A stretch of DNA of 64,000 nucleotides, from assembly GCA_023441055.1 (NCBI GenBank), contig JAEZQY010000047.1, positions 1 to 64,000 of the forward strand, in the 5' to 3' direction. The first letter of the stretch is position 1; each line of letters begins with the position of its first letter. Of this stretch, positions 51,094-60,611 are shown piece by piece. The notes under the pieces are model-generated. The model was given only the letters and a program-made list of their open reading frames with translations, was not told where the DNA came from and ran no database searches. Made by a program: the position numbers and the translations under genes. The DNA comes from Bacillota bacterium. GTDB taxonomy: Bacteria > Bacillota > Bacilli > Paenibacillales > UBA4045.

Positions 51094-52479
51094 TTACGTA
51101 AAGCGTTGCTTTAAATCTTGCACCAAGCCTTCAGCAGCCCTCCAGATATCACCGGCTCCCATAGTTAGCACCAAATCACCGCTGGCTACCTCAGCCGCTA
51201 GCACGCGCTGCGCTTCTTCCTTGGTCTGCACATGGCGAACCCTAGAATTGCTATTCACACGAATAAGCTCGACGAGCCGCTCTGATGTTACACCTTCAAT
51301 CTGCTTCTCGCCTGCAGGCGAGTAGATATTGGTGATAATGACCTCATCTGCCTCCGAGAATGCTCGGCTAAATTGATCCAGCAGGAAGAAGGTGCGAGAA
51401 TAACGCTGGGGCTGGAACACCGCAATAATTCGCTTACCTGTTGATCTAGCAGCTGCGATTGTAGCTTGAATTTCTGTCGGATGATGCGCGTAATCGTCTA
51501 TCACCAGCACGTCATTCACTTCGCCGAGCACTTGGAATCTTCGTTTCGCCCCTCGAAACTCATGAATGGCGCTGGCAATCGATTCAAATGACAGTCCAGC
51601 ATGCAAGCATGTGATGATTGCGGCTAACGCATTATACACATTATGCTCACCCGGCACAGACAGCCGAATATTACCCAGAAGCTCCGCTCCCCGGTATACG
51701 TCGAAGGAAGATATCCTGTCTCCAAGCATAATATTCGCAGCGCGGAACTCTGCTCGTTCATCCATTCCGAAAGTGATCGTCCGCACCGCCAGCTTCGGCA
51801 GCAACTCCTGAATGTAGTCATCATCCTGGCAGACGATAGCTGCTCCGCCTGGCTTAATCTGACTGAGGAACGTCTCATAGGCCGCCTTCAAATTGGCGAA
51901 GTCGCCATTATAATTCTCCAGATGATCAGCTTCGATATTCGTGACGATGGCAATCTCGGGATGATAGCGCAGGAATGAGCCGTCGCTCTCATCCGCCTCA
52001 GCTACGACATATTCTCCTTTGCCTGCTTTGGCATTGCTGCCGACATTCATAATTTCTCCGCCTATGATATAGGTCGGATCTGCACCGCACTTCTCCATGA
52101 CCATTGCAATCATTGATGATGTAGTCGTCTTCCCATGGGCGCCAGCAACGGCAATGCCCTTGCGCAGGTCCATGATCTTGGCTAACATCTCCGCGCGATG
52201 CAGGATTGGAATATTCAGCTGCTCAGCCGCCGCCATCTCCACATTGTCCTTTGATAGCGCTGTCGAATAGACGACCATATCCGCACCTGTCACATGATCG
52301 GCTTCATGCCCGATGAACACTTTCGCGCCCTTAGCAATCAACTTCTCTGTTAACTCCTGCGCGGCCACATCCGAGCCCGAGATCCGGTATCCCATCTCGA
52401 GAAGCACTCTTGCGATCGCGCTCATGCCGTAACCGCCAATACCAATGAAGTGCACATGCTCAGCAGTATTCAATACCAT
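51094..52479 (-). CDS. murC: UDP-N-acetylmuramate--L-alanine ligase
   Basis: 461-aa Mur ligase that adds L-Ala to UDP-MurNAc, the first amino-acid step of peptidoglycan precursor synthesis. N-terminal HFIGIGGYGMSAIA (UDP binding), ATP loop GAHGKTTTSSM (about 115-125), EADESDGSF and YAHHPTEI are all typical. The ATG at 52479 lies two bases after the folC stop; GTG and TTG codons just upstream are alternatives. Confidence 0.98.
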   Translation of the reverse strand: MVLNTAEHVHFIGIGGYGMSAIARVLLEMGYRISGSDVAAQELTEKLIAKGAKVFIGHEADHVTGADMVVYSTALSKDNVEMAAAEQLNIPILHRAEMLAKIMDLRKGIAVAGAHGKTTTSSMIAMVMEKCGADPTYIIGGEIMNVGSNAKAGKGEYVVAEADESDGSFLRYHPEIAIVTNIEADHLENYNGDFANLKAAYETFLSQIKPGGAAIVCQDDDYIQELLPKLAVRTITFGMDERAEFRAANIMLGDRISSFDVYRGAELLGNIRLSVPGEHNVYNALAAIITCLHAGLSFESIASAIHEFRGAKRRFQVLGEVNDVLVIDDYAHHPTEIQATIAAARSTGKRIIAVFQPQRYSRTFFLLDQFSRAFSEADEVIITNIYSPAGEKQIEGVTSERLVELIRVNSNSRVRHVQTKEEAQRVLAAEVASGDLVLTMGAGDIWRAAEGLVQDLKQRFT

Positions 52480-52481
52480 CG

Positions 52482-53831
52482 TCACCAACCTTTATCGCTT
52501 GTCTTCTGATTCAGCACCCAAGATCGAACATCAGATATCATATATAAAGTCCCCGACACGACAGCAAGGTCTTGTTGGCGATTTATCGTCTGTAATTGCT
52601 CGAGAGCCTGCTTCCAATCCGGTTCAATAATAATGCGAAGGTTAGGCTTAGCTCGCTCAACTCTTAGTTGTTCTGCTAGCTGCGCCAGCGCATCCGCATC
52701 CAGCTTTTTGCGGAAATCCGGCTCACTTATAATTAATGTATCCACAATAGGTAGTATATGCCATAAATAATCAGAATGATTCTTCGTCGATAGCATTCCT
52801 ATCATAAAGTGTAACTTGTCGAACACATAGAGTTGCTCCAGCGCGGCAGCCAGCGACTGTGCGCCTTCAGGATTATGCGCGCCATCGATCAGTAATCTGG
52901 GCTGCTCAGAAATCAGCTCCAACCGACCTGGCCACTTCGTCTCCAGCAGACCGTTCATCACATGTTCTTCATCTATAATCACAGCATAGTATTGCCGCAG
53001 TATTTCCAACGTCATCATGGCCACGGCACTGTTTACCATTTGGTGTTCGCCGCTGAGTGTGATCGTCAGGTCTTCGAATGTACGGAAGGGTCCTTCGAAG
53101 TGATAAGATAATCTGCCCAGCTCGATCTGGTTCAAGCGCGCATGGTAGTCGCGATGATGCAGATAGAGCTTGCTCTTCTGCCGATCAGCTACCTGCTTGA
53201 TAACGGCCGCGACTTCAGGTTGATCAGCCGCGCATACGACTGGAACACCAGGTTTGATAATACCAGCCTTCTCAGCCGCGATTTCCGCCAAGCTATTCCC
53301 TAGTATATCCATATGGTCATGTCCAACATTCGTAATTACCGAAACAATCGGAATAACGATATTTGTACAATCCTGCCGTCCTCCCAGGCCTGTCTCCCAT
53401 ATAATGAAATCAGGAAAGGCATGCCGCGCAAAATACTCAATTGCGAGCGCGGTAGTTACCTCGAAGCTGGTCAAACTGCCCAGCTCCGTCTCCGCTAGCT
53501 CATCCGATAACGCCTTGAGCTGATTCGCGATGAGCAGAACAAGCTCGTCCGGGATGTCGACACCATTGAATCGAATGCGATCTGTATATCTCGTTATATA
53601 TGGAGAGTTAAACGTCCCGACGTGATACCCGCATTGTTGCAACACACTTGCCAGATAAGCGCATGTTGAACCCTTGCCGTTCGTACCTGCGACGTGGATA
53701 AACTTCAACCTTCTATGCGGATTGCCTAGACGCTCCATAATATAATCCATGCGTTTCAAGCCAGGTCTGATGCCAAAATTAACGAGGCCGGTTATCCAAC
53801 TCTCGGCCTCTTCATAAGTAACGAATGTCAT
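52482..53831 (-). CDS. folC: Folylpolyglutamate synthase / dihydrofolate synthase
   Basis: 449-aa ATP-dependent ligase that adds glutamate to dihydropteroate and to folates. P-loop GTNGKGSTCAYLASVL (about 49-64), FNSPYITRYTDRI and DGAHNPEGAQSL are diagnostic. B. subtilis folC is also between valS and comC/spoIIB. Followed immediately by murC. Confidence 0.96.
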   Translation of the reverse strand: MTFVTYEEAESWITGLVNFGIRPGLKRMDYIMERLGNPHRRLKFIHVAGTNGKGSTCAYLASVLQQCGYHVGTFNSPYITRYTDRIRFNGVDIPDELVLLIANQLKALSDELAETELGSLTSFEVTTALAIEYFARHAFPDFIIWETGLGGRQDCTNIVIPIVSVITNVGHDHMDILGNSLAEIAAEKAGIIKPGVPVVCAADQPEVAAVIKQVADRQKSKLYLHHRDYHARLNQIELGRLSYHFEGPFRTFEDLTITLSGEHQMVNSAVAMMTLEILRQYYAVIIDEEHVMNGLLETKWPGRLELISEQPRLLIDGAHNPEGAQSLAAALEQLYVFDKLHFMIGMLSTKNHSDYLWHILPIVDTLIISEPDFRKKLDADALAQLAEQLRVERAKPNLRIIIEPDWKQALEQLQTINRQQDLAVVSGTLYMISDVRSWVLNQKTSDKGW

Positions 53832-54135
53832 TGTCCCACATCCTATCTATTGATCCATGGCCTAATCGTTGGCCTAGAGGGCAAGAGATTCATAAATGGT
53901 TTATCCTCTAGGAAGGTGTCAGCCTCACGAGCCTGCATGAAGTACAGCTATTCTAAGTATAAAATGCAAATCTGAACTTCTCCATGCACAACCTACAGTT
54001 CATTCGCAGCATAGTTATGATGGTTAACATTCAGGCCGATTTTAGCTGTATAATTTGCAGGATCGTGCCCATATAAGCGTGGCTTCTATATTTAACTGTA
54101 CTAAATAGATGATCTTCCTAGTCGATAATCAAGTG
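53832..54135. other. Intergenic region between valS and folC
   Basis: 304 bp with no convincing gene. On the minus strand TGGAGA (53979-53984), 17 bases, TATACT (53956-53961) is a moderate promoter for folC-murC, giving a leader of about 120 nt that includes a small GGCC...GGCC inverted repeat near the folC start. No clear terminator follows valS. A plus-strand TATAAT near 54049 has no gene downstream. Confidence 0.4.
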
Positions 54136-56817
54136 TCAGCCATTCAGTTCAGAGATACGCGCGATCACCTTATCACGCTTATCCGCGTAATCAGCGAGCT
54201 TTGCTTTCTCTTCTTCGATGACCTTGGCTGGCGCTTTGGAGACGAAGCCTGGATTGCCCAGCTTCTTCTCGATGCGATCGACCTCGCTATGGAGCACCTT
54301 TAATTCCTTTTCAAGCCTAATTATTTCCTGCGCAATATCAATCAGTCCAGCTAGCGGGAAGTACAGCTCAGCGCCCGTTACAACCGCTGTCATCGCCTTA
54401 TCTGGCGACGCGAGTGACTGAGAAATCTCTAGCGAGGAAGTATTGCTGAAGCGCTCGAGATACACCAAATTGCGCTCCAGCACGGACTGCACACTACTCG
54501 ATGTCGGCTTGATCAATAGTTCAATCTTCTTGCCCATGGAAACATTCACCTCAGCGCGAATATTCCGTACTGCGCGGATGATATCCATCAGCTGGTGCAT
54601 CTCGGATGAAGCAAGATCGGCCACGAATTTCTCTGAATATACCGGCCAAGCGGCAAGCGTAATCGTCTCCCCTTCATGCGGAAGATGCTGCCAGATCTCT
54701 TCTGTAAGGAATGGCATAAAGGGATGGAGCAGACGTAAGGTATGATCAAGCACATAGACGAGTACGTTCTGTGTAATTTGCTTGGCAATTGGATCGGCAC
54801 CATAGAGCGAGAGCTTGGAGAACTCGATATACCAATCACAAAGATCATCCCAGATGAAATCATAGAGAAGTCTGCCGACTTCGCCGTATTCATAGTGATC
54901 CATCAGTCGCGTTATATCACGAGCGGTCTCATTCAAGCGATGCAGAATCCACTTATCCGCCGTGTTCAAATCGACGCTACCTAGGTCAACTGCCGTCATG
55001 CCCTCTACGTTCATTAGCACGAACCGCGAAGCATTCCATATCTTATTAGCGAAGTTACGCATCTGCTCGACCCGCTCTATACGGAAGCGCAGATCCTGTC
55101 CTGGCGTACTCCCAGTAGATAGCATGAATCGCATCGCATCAGCGCCGTATTGTTCGATAACCTCCAATGGATCAATTCCGTTGCCAAGCGACTTTGACAT
55201 CTTGCGCCCTTCTGCGTCACGTACAAGGCCATGTATATAGACATCCTTGAACGGAATTTCATCTGTAAATTCTAATGCGGTGAAGATCATTCGCGCTACC
55301 CAGAAGTAAATGATGTCGTAGCCGGTAACCAATACATCTGTCGGATAATAGCGCTTTAGATCCTCTGTCTCATGCGGCCAGCCCAATGTCGAGAACGGCC
55401 ACAGCGCCGAGCTGAACCAAGTGTCCAGCACATCGTTATCCTGTGACAGATTCGAGCTGCCACAATGCTCACACGCAGCCGCATCTGTCACAGATACGGT
55501 TATCTCACGGCAATCCGCGCAATGCCAGGCAGGGATGCGATGGCCCCACCAGATCTGTCTGGAGATGCACCAGTCCTTAACGTTCTCAATCCATTGCAGA
55601 TAAACCTTCTCGAATCGCTCTGGCACGAAGTTGACGCCCTGGCCAGACTTCTGCGCAGCGATGGCGTCAGACTTCTGCCTAGCGATGGCGTTGTCGGCAA
55701 GCGGCTTCATCGCAACGAACCACTGTGTAGACAGATAAGGCTCGATGACCGCCCCGCTGCGCTCGCTATGCCCGACCTGATGTGTATGTGGTTCAATCTG
55801 CACCAGAACGCCCTGGTCCTGCAGATCCTTCACAAGCCGTTTCCGACACTCAAATCGATCCAAGCCCGAATAAGGTCCGGCTTGGTCATTCATCACGCCG
55901 CTCTCATCCATTACCAGCACCTGAGGCAGATCATGACGCAGACCTACTTCGAAGTCATTCGGATCATGGGCTGGTGTAATCTTCACTGCGCCGCTGCCAA
56001 ATTCTCGTTCCACATATTCGTCTGCTATAACCGGAATTTCTCGACCTAGAATCGGCAGGCGCAGCAGCTTGCCAATCATATGCTGATAGCGCTCATCCTC
56101 TGGATGAACGGCCACAGCTGTATCGCCCAACATCGTCTCCGGTCGCGTAGTGGCGACTGTAATCGAACCGCTGCCGTCAGCAAGCGGGTACTTCAGATGA
56201 TAGAGATTACCTTGTACTTCCTTATATTCGACCTCAATATCCGACAACGCGGTCCGTGTTGCGGGATCCCAATTGATGATTTTCTTGCCTCTATAGATCA
56301 GGCCCTTCTTATACAAGCGGACGAATACCTCTCTTACCGCATCAGACAAGCCTTGGTCCAAGGTGAAGCGTTCACGGGAATAGTCCAGAGACAGCCCCAT
56401 CTTCCCCCACTGATCACGAATGGTATTCGCATACAGCTCCTTCCATTCCCATACCTGCTCGAGGAACTTCTCGCGCCCCAGGTCGTATCTGCTCGTCCCC
56501 TGCTCTCGCAGTTGAGCCTCTACTCTTGTCTGTGTTGCGATTCCCGCATGGTCGGTCCCTGGTAACCATAACGCATCGTATCCCTGCATTCGCTTCGCGC
56601 GAACCATAATGTCCTGTAATGTGAAATCAAGCGCGTGTCCGATATGCAGCATGCCTGTCACATTAGGCGGCGGAATAACAATTGTGAATGGCTCGGCATC
56701 CTGTCGCTTACCCGCCTTGAAATACCCGCCCTTCTGCCAATATTCCGTCCATTTCATTTCTGCAGACTTGGGATCATAGGTAGTCGGCATCGATTTATTT
56801 TCACTGTGCTCTGACAT
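54136..56817 (-). CDS. valS: Valyl-tRNA synthetase
   Basis: 893-aa class I synthetase that charges tRNA-Val and edits Thr. HIGH-box region PPPNVTGMLHIGHAL (about 46-60), KMSKS-box GRKMSKSLGNGIDP (about 525), editing CP1 domain and a C-terminal coiled coil (about 830-890, RLEKELKVLHSEVDRIEKKLG). The start after ACGGAGGATAATACC is used, 14 codons inside the longest frame. Its promoter (57144-57172) leaves a leader of about 320 nt holding 51-bp repeats instead of a recognisable T-box. Confidence 0.98.
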   Translation of the reverse strand: MSEHSENKSMPTTYDPKSAEMKWTEYWQKGGYFKAGKRQDAEPFTIVIPPPNVTGMLHIGHALDFTLQDIMVRAKRMQGYDALWLPGTDHAGIATQTRVEAQLREQGTSRYDLGREKFLEQVWEWKELYANTIRDQWGKMGLSLDYSRERFTLDQGLSDAVREVFVRLYKKGLIYRGKKIINWDPATRTALSDIEVEYKEVQGNLYHLKYPLADGSGSITVATTRPETMLGDTAVAVHPEDERYQHMIGKLLRLPILGREIPVIADEYVEREFGSGAVKITPAHDPNDFEVGLRHDLPQVLVMDESGVMNDQAGPYSGLDRFECRKRLVKDLQDQGVLVQIEPHTHQVGHSERSGAVIEPYLSTQWFVAMKPLADNAIARQKSDAIAAQKSGQGVNFVPERFEKVYLQWIENVKDWCISRQIWWGHRIPAWHCADCREITVSVTDAAACEHCGSSNLSQDNDVLDTWFSSALWPFSTLGWPHETEDLKRYYPTDVLVTGYDIIYFWVARMIFTALEFTDEIPFKDVYIHGLVRDAEGRKMSKSLGNGIDPLEVIEQYGADAMRFMLSTGSTPGQDLRFRIERVEQMRNFANKIWNASRFVLMNVEGMTAVDLGSVDLNTADKWILHRLNETARDITRLMDHYEYGEVGRLLYDFIWDDLCDWYIEFSKLSLYGADPIAKQITQNVLVYVLDHTLRLLHPFMPFLTEEIWQHLPHEGETITLAAWPVYSEKFVADLASSEMHQLMDIIRAVRNIRAEVNVSMGKKIELLIKPTSSSVQSVLERNLVYLERFSNTSSLEISQSLASPDKAMTAVVTGAELYFPLAGLIDIAQEIIRLEKELKVLHSEVDRIEKKLGNPGFVSKAPAKVIEEEKAKLADYADKRDKVIARISELNG

Positions 56818-56859
56818 GGTATTATCCTCCGTTTCAAATTTAAGCATCCGCACTCGCAC

Positions 56860-57040
56860 AAATATAGATACTTATTACCCTACATTCCCGCATACACTCG
56901 ACGCACGAACAAATATAGATACTTTTTACCCTACATTCCCACATACACGCGACGCACGCATAAATATAGATACTTTTTACTGTACATTCCCACATACACG
57001 CGACGCACGCACAAATATAGATACATATTACCCTACATTC
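56860..57040 (-). repeat. 51-bp tandem repeat in the valS leader, about 3.5 copies
   Basis: AAATATAGATACWTWTTAC is found at 56860, 56911, 56962 and 57013, an exact 51-bp period; the units also share CCTACATTCCCRCATAC and CGACGCACG. Minus-strand copies lie in the transcribed valS leader, ending about 20 bases before the SD. Because 51 is a multiple of three the plus strand stays open as a 17-aa repeat, which I regard as incidental. Units differ at only a few positions. Confidence 0.92.
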
Positions 57041-57143
57041 TCATATCAAGCGTTACATGCTTATCACCCGATTATGATCCTGCTCCACAAGGTCGAATCC
57101 TTCGATGTATACACAGTAAATTGTTTATGTAACAAATATATAT

Positions 57144-57172
57144 ATCATACCGATGTTGAGTTTTGGAGTCAA
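57144..57172 (-). promoter_or_regulatory. Sigma-A promoter of valS
   Basis: Minus strand TTGACT (57167-57172), 17-base spacer, TATGAT (57144-57149). Transcription would start near 57137, about 320 nt before the valS start codon. Confidence 0.8.
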
Positions 57173-57178
57173 CAAGAA

Positions 57179-57205
57179 GCGCCCCCCGATAGCCTCGAGG
57201 GGCGC
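57179..57205 (-). terminator. Terminator after the SpoVID-like gene
   Basis: Minus strand GCGCCCCTCGA/TCGGGGGGCGC stem with a 5-base loop followed by TTCTTGTTG. It sits between the upstream stop codon and the valS promoter. Confidence 0.75.
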
Positions 57206-57220
57206 ATGATTACAAGCGAT

Positions 57221-58201
57221 TTAAGACCTTGAGGGGATGTAGACAATTTGCCCCTCGGATACACCTGCTTCACTTAATTGATTATGCATAGCGATGTCTC
57301 TTGCACTCAGCTCATAACGATCGGCAATGGATTCAATCGTGTCTTCACGCTGCGCAATATACAGCCGCATTCGCTCGAATCGTGTCTCATTCTGTCCGCC
57401 AAGGAACAGCTTGCGCCATTCCAGCGCATTATTCGACTTGACCGACTGAGCGGATTGGTCGTCTCCCGCGAACTCAGCTTCATTCAATGGCTTCGCCTTG
57501 AAGGCCACCTTGGTCTCTTCCTTATCCGGCGCGGCGAATACAGGCTCATGATGCTGATGCTCCTCCACCGTCGCCTGTTCATCATCCTGCTCTTCCGTCT
57601 GTGTCCAAGATGCACTCTGATTCTGCTCGACGATTGCATAATCAGGATAATCATCATAATCAGCCGCATCAGCATCAGCATCAACATCAGCATCAGCGAC
57701 TACTTTGATCGTCTCGGATTGCTCCTTCGGTTTTGGCTTTAGCTTTGGCTTAGGCTTTGCCATTGCTTTAGACTTTCTGGCCTCTTCTGTCAGCGCTTCA
57801 TCCAATTGCGCATTAGCCTCATCTGCGCTTGCCCGTGTGGCGCTAAGCCCCGATATAGACAGCACACCTGTTACATTCAGGCTTCTGGATGAGCTCAGCT
57901 CAACATCGAAGCGATCCATCTCCACCTCGATCCCATCCGCCGAAATCTCCCCCCGTGCTGGCAGCGAAATCTCAACCGGGATACGATGCTTGAAGGTGCG
58001 CTCAACCTCTCCCTCGGATCCAGGGATATAATCGGCTTGCAGCTCCAGATGCCCGCGCAGCAGCACTTGCTCCTGTCCGGGGTCTGCTGAGATTCGCGGA
58101 AGCAATTCAATCTGCTGCAGCTGGCCGATCTCTGGCAGTTCGTCTGGCAGCTGGACGCGTTCATAAATATCAAATCGAATTCCTGCATGGTGATCAGTCA
58201 T
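57221..58201 (-). CDS. spoVID: SpoVID-like LysM spore morphogenetic protein
   Basis: 326-aa protein. N-terminal 130 residues (FDIYERVQLPDELPEIGQLQQIELLPRI...YLRGHLELQADY-like) match the SpoVID/SPOCS N-terminal domain. The middle is low-complexity: a basic Lys-Pro stretch (KPKPKLKPKPK) then an acidic Asp-Ala stretch. A single LysM closes the protein (YIAQREDTIESIADRYELSARDIAMHNQL). SpoVID drives coat encasement and binds SafA in B. subtilis; SafA is also in this window. GGAGGG before ATG 58201 fixes the start. Shorter than B. subtilis SpoVID (575 aa). Position next to valS and hemL is conserved. Confidence 0.82.
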   Translation of the reverse strand: MTDHHAGIRFDIYERVQLPDELPEIGQLQQIELLPRISADPGQEQVLLRGHLELQADYIPGSEGEVERTFKHRIPVEISLPARGEISADGIEVEMDRFDVELSSSRSLNVTGVLSISGLSATRASADEANAQLDEALTEEARKSKAMAKPKPKLKPKPKEQSETIKVVADADVDADADAADYDDYPDYAIVEQNQSASWTQTEEQDDEQATVEEHQHHEPVFAAPDKEETKVAFKAKPLNEAEFAGDDQSAQSVKSNNALEWRKLFLGGQNETRFERMRLYIAQREDTIESIADRYELSARDIAMHNQLSEAGVSEGQIVYIPSRS

Positions 58202-58276
58202 TCTACTACCCTCCCTTCCATATTGCCTGTTCACTCCCAAGTATATGGAAGCAGGAGTAGAAGAATGACTAGTTTT

Positions 58277-59149
58277 TCATTCTGACAGTTTATCCAGCAG
58301 TGCTCGCATATCATCAGGCATATCGGCTTCGATCTCAATCAACTCGCCGCCAAGCGGATGATGGAAGCTGAGGCGCATACCATGCAGTGCTTGCCTGGCG
58401 ATCAGCGACGCATCCCCGCCGTATAACCGATCCCCGATAATGGGATGCCCGAGATGACTGAGATGCACGCGAATCTGGTGGGTGCGGCCTGTCTCCAGCT
58501 GCAGATGAAACAGCGCCGCAGCCTGGAATCGCTCCATCACCTCATAGTGTGTGACAGCGGCCAAGCCGCTCTGCGACACTCTTCGCCTGCCAGCTACATG
58601 ACGATCGCGGCCTATCGGCGCATCGATAACACCTTGCTCGTAGGTCGGCCGCCCATGTGCAATCGCAACATAGCTGCGCAATATTCGCTTATGGCGCATG
58701 TCCTCGTCTAGCATGTGCTGCGCGTACGCATTCTTCGCATATAACACTGGACCTGTGGTCCAATCATCCAATCTATGGATATGCCGAACTGCTACGCGCT
58801 CACCACTTGCTTGATAATGAAAAGCGACCCCATTCGCCAGTGTACCCCCTGCGCCAGCTGCAGACGGGTGAACGGGAATACCCGCTGGTTTATTCACAAC
58901 AAGGCAGAAGTCGTCCTCAAATAAGATCTCTAGCTCCTGCCACTGAGGTTCGAACCCAAGCGGCCGCGCGTCGAACAGACGAAGCCTCAGGCGATCGCCG
59001 GATCGTATGATATCCCCGCCGCTATGCATCCGCTTCACATAGGCTGCTGGCATGCGAAATTCTCGTGTCAGATAGTCGGTATGCGCCTGTGCATCGTCGG
59101 TCAGCGAGCGAGGCACGATGAGCTCGAGCCACTCGCCCTTACGTATCAT
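58277..59149 (-). CDS. RluA family pseudouridine synthase
   Basis: 290-aa enzyme that isomerises uridine in rRNA or tRNA. Catalytic motif HRLDDWTTG (Asp about 147), the NKPAGIPVHPS segment and LETGRTHQIRVHLSHLGHPIIGDRLYGG are classic. Trp at the position usually Thr/Glu after HRLD-D is a mild variation (HRLDxxTxG retained). An N-terminal S4-like region is partial. Overlaps the hemY stop by 11 bp, so it is translated from the heme operon message. Target nucleotide unknown. Confidence 0.9.
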   Translation of the reverse strand: MIRKGEWLELIVPRSLTDDAQAHTDYLTREFRMPAAYVKRMHSGGDIIRSGDRLRLRLFDARPLGFEPQWQELEILFEDDFCLVVNKPAGIPVHPSAAGAGGTLANGVAFHYQASGERVAVRHIHRLDDWTTGPVLYAKNAYAQHMLDEDMRHKRILRSYVAIAHGRPTYEQGVIDAPIGRDRHVAGRRRVSQSGLAAVTHYEVMERFQAAALFHLQLETGRTHQIRVHLSHLGHPIIGDRLYGGDASLIARQALHGMRLSFHHPLGGELIEIEADMPDDMRALLDKLSE

Positions 59150-60611
59150 GATGACCTCGCGATAGGAACGCTATGATATCTTGTGCGGCTTGCTTACCCT
59201 GTGCAATACAATCCGGTATGCCAACGCCTAGATAGCCGGCACCTGCAACAGCTGACCCCGGCAGCGCCTGACCCAGCTGCTTGCGGAAGAGCCGCAGCCG
59301 ATCAAGATGTCCGACTGGATATTGCGGCATCGACGCGCGCCAACGCGTAGTCTCTGTGAATACAGGCTCCGCCGTTACGTTCATCGTCGTCTTCAAATCG
59401 GCCCGCACTCGGTTGATCAGCTCCTCCTCGCTGAGGGTTACGCCTCGATCATCGCCCTGGCGACCGATATAACAACGGACAAGCGCTAGATGCTCCGGCG
59501 CGGTATGTAGCCATTTCACGGAGGTCCATGTGCATGCTGTAATCGTCAGGCCCTCGTCGCGCGGTACCAGGAAGCCCGAGCCATTCATCTTGGACGCTGC
59601 ATCCTCGCTTCGGTACGCCAATACGACATTCGCGACTGATGCATAAGGGATATCGATCAGGCTCGTATCCACACCAGAGATACCGCTTAGCAGCGTTACG
59701 GCCGAATAATTCGGAACAGCGACAATAACCGCGTCGAATAGTGAAGCGTCGCCCTCGCTTGTGTGAACCAGAATGCCCGCATCCTCCGCCTGAGCAATCT
59801 CCCGAACAGACACGCCTCGCACAATTCGACAGTCCTGCAGATTCTGCAGATTGTCGGTCAGCGCGTCGATCAAGGTGGACAGCCCGCGCTTATAGGTGAG
59901 GAACACCGCCTGACTTAGCGCAGGCGGCAGCGGTGATTGCGCGTGCTGCGCCTGAGATGCAGTACGATTTTGCAGCTGCTTATTGCGGAGCATGCCCAGA
60001 ATTAAGCTGCCGTACTGCTGCTCGAGTTTCCCGAATTGAGGGAAGGTCGCCTGCAGACTCAGCTTCTGCGTATCTCCCGCATAGATGCCAGCCAGCAGCG
60101 GCTCAATAATATGCTCGAGCACCTCACGACCTAGACGGCGCTGCAGGAAGCTGCCGAGCGCCTCATCGCCGCCAGTTCCCCTCGGCAGCACGAGATCCAT
60201 CGCAGCGCGGGCCTTCCCGATCGGGCTTATCAGAGCCGTTCGCGCGAACGGCATAATCTGTGTCGGTATGCCAAGCACTAGTCCCTGCGGCATGCGATGC
60301 AGCTTACCCTTACGCAGAATGAAGGACTTCGCCTGCGGATTAATGGCAACCAGCTCATCCTCAATACCAAGCTCCCGCGTCAGCTCAAGGATCGGCAGCT
60401 TCCTAGTCAGGAAGGAATCCGGCCCGCGCTCAATCACACAATCATCACGGTGCAAGGTCTGAATCTTGCCTCCGAGCTGCGGACTCTCCTCGAATAGGGT
60501 GATGTCAGCTGCTATGCCCCGCTCACGGCTCAGCTTGCGCGCATAGAACGCCGCGCTGAGTCCGCTGATGCCGCCGCCCACGACCGCGATCCTGCGCAGC
60601 GCACCGCTCAT
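59139..60611 (-). CDS. hemY: Coproporphyrinogen III oxidase / protoporphyrinogen oxidase (HemY/CgoX)
   Basis: 490-aa FAD enzyme. In Firmicutes it oxidises coproporphyrinogen III to coproporphyrin III in the coproporphyrin-dependent heme route. The FAD motif VVGGGISGLSAAFYA (about 9-23) and RGPDSF are present, with the C-terminal GAGYLGVGIPDCIAQG flavin-binding segment. The start ATG overlaps the hemH stop by 4 bp (ATGA); the longest frame adds 11 unlikely residues. Confidence 0.93.
   Translation of the reverse strand: MSGALRRIAVVGGGISGLSAAFYARKLSRERGIAADITLFEESPQLGGKIQTLHRDDCVIERGPDSFLTRKLPILELTRELGIEDELVAINPQAKSFILRKGKLHRMPQGLVLGIPTQIMPFARTALISPIGKARAAMDLVLPRGTGGDEALGSFLQRRLGREVLEHIIEPLLAGIYAGDTQKLSLQATFPQFGKLEQQYGSLILGMLRNKQLQNRTASQAQHAQSPLPPALSQAVFLTYKRGLSTLIDALTDNLQNLQDCRIVRGVSVREIAQAEDAGILVHTSEGDASLFDAVIVAVPNYSAVTLLSGISGVDTSLIDIPYASVANVVLAYRSEDAASKMNGSGFLVPRDEGLTITACTWTSVKWLHTAPEHLALVRCYIGRQGDDRGVTLSEEELINRVRADLKTTMNVTAEPVFTETTRWRASMPQYPVGHLDRLRLFRKQLGQALPGSAVAGAGYLGVGIPDCIAQGKQAAQDIIAFLSRGHHDT

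Noticed and set aside
56816..57232. Plus-strand 138-codon frame with a 17-aa repeat
   Set aside because: It is open only because the 51-bp DNA repeat is a multiple of three; no convincing SD, antisense to the valS leader, and composition is unlike neighbouring genes.
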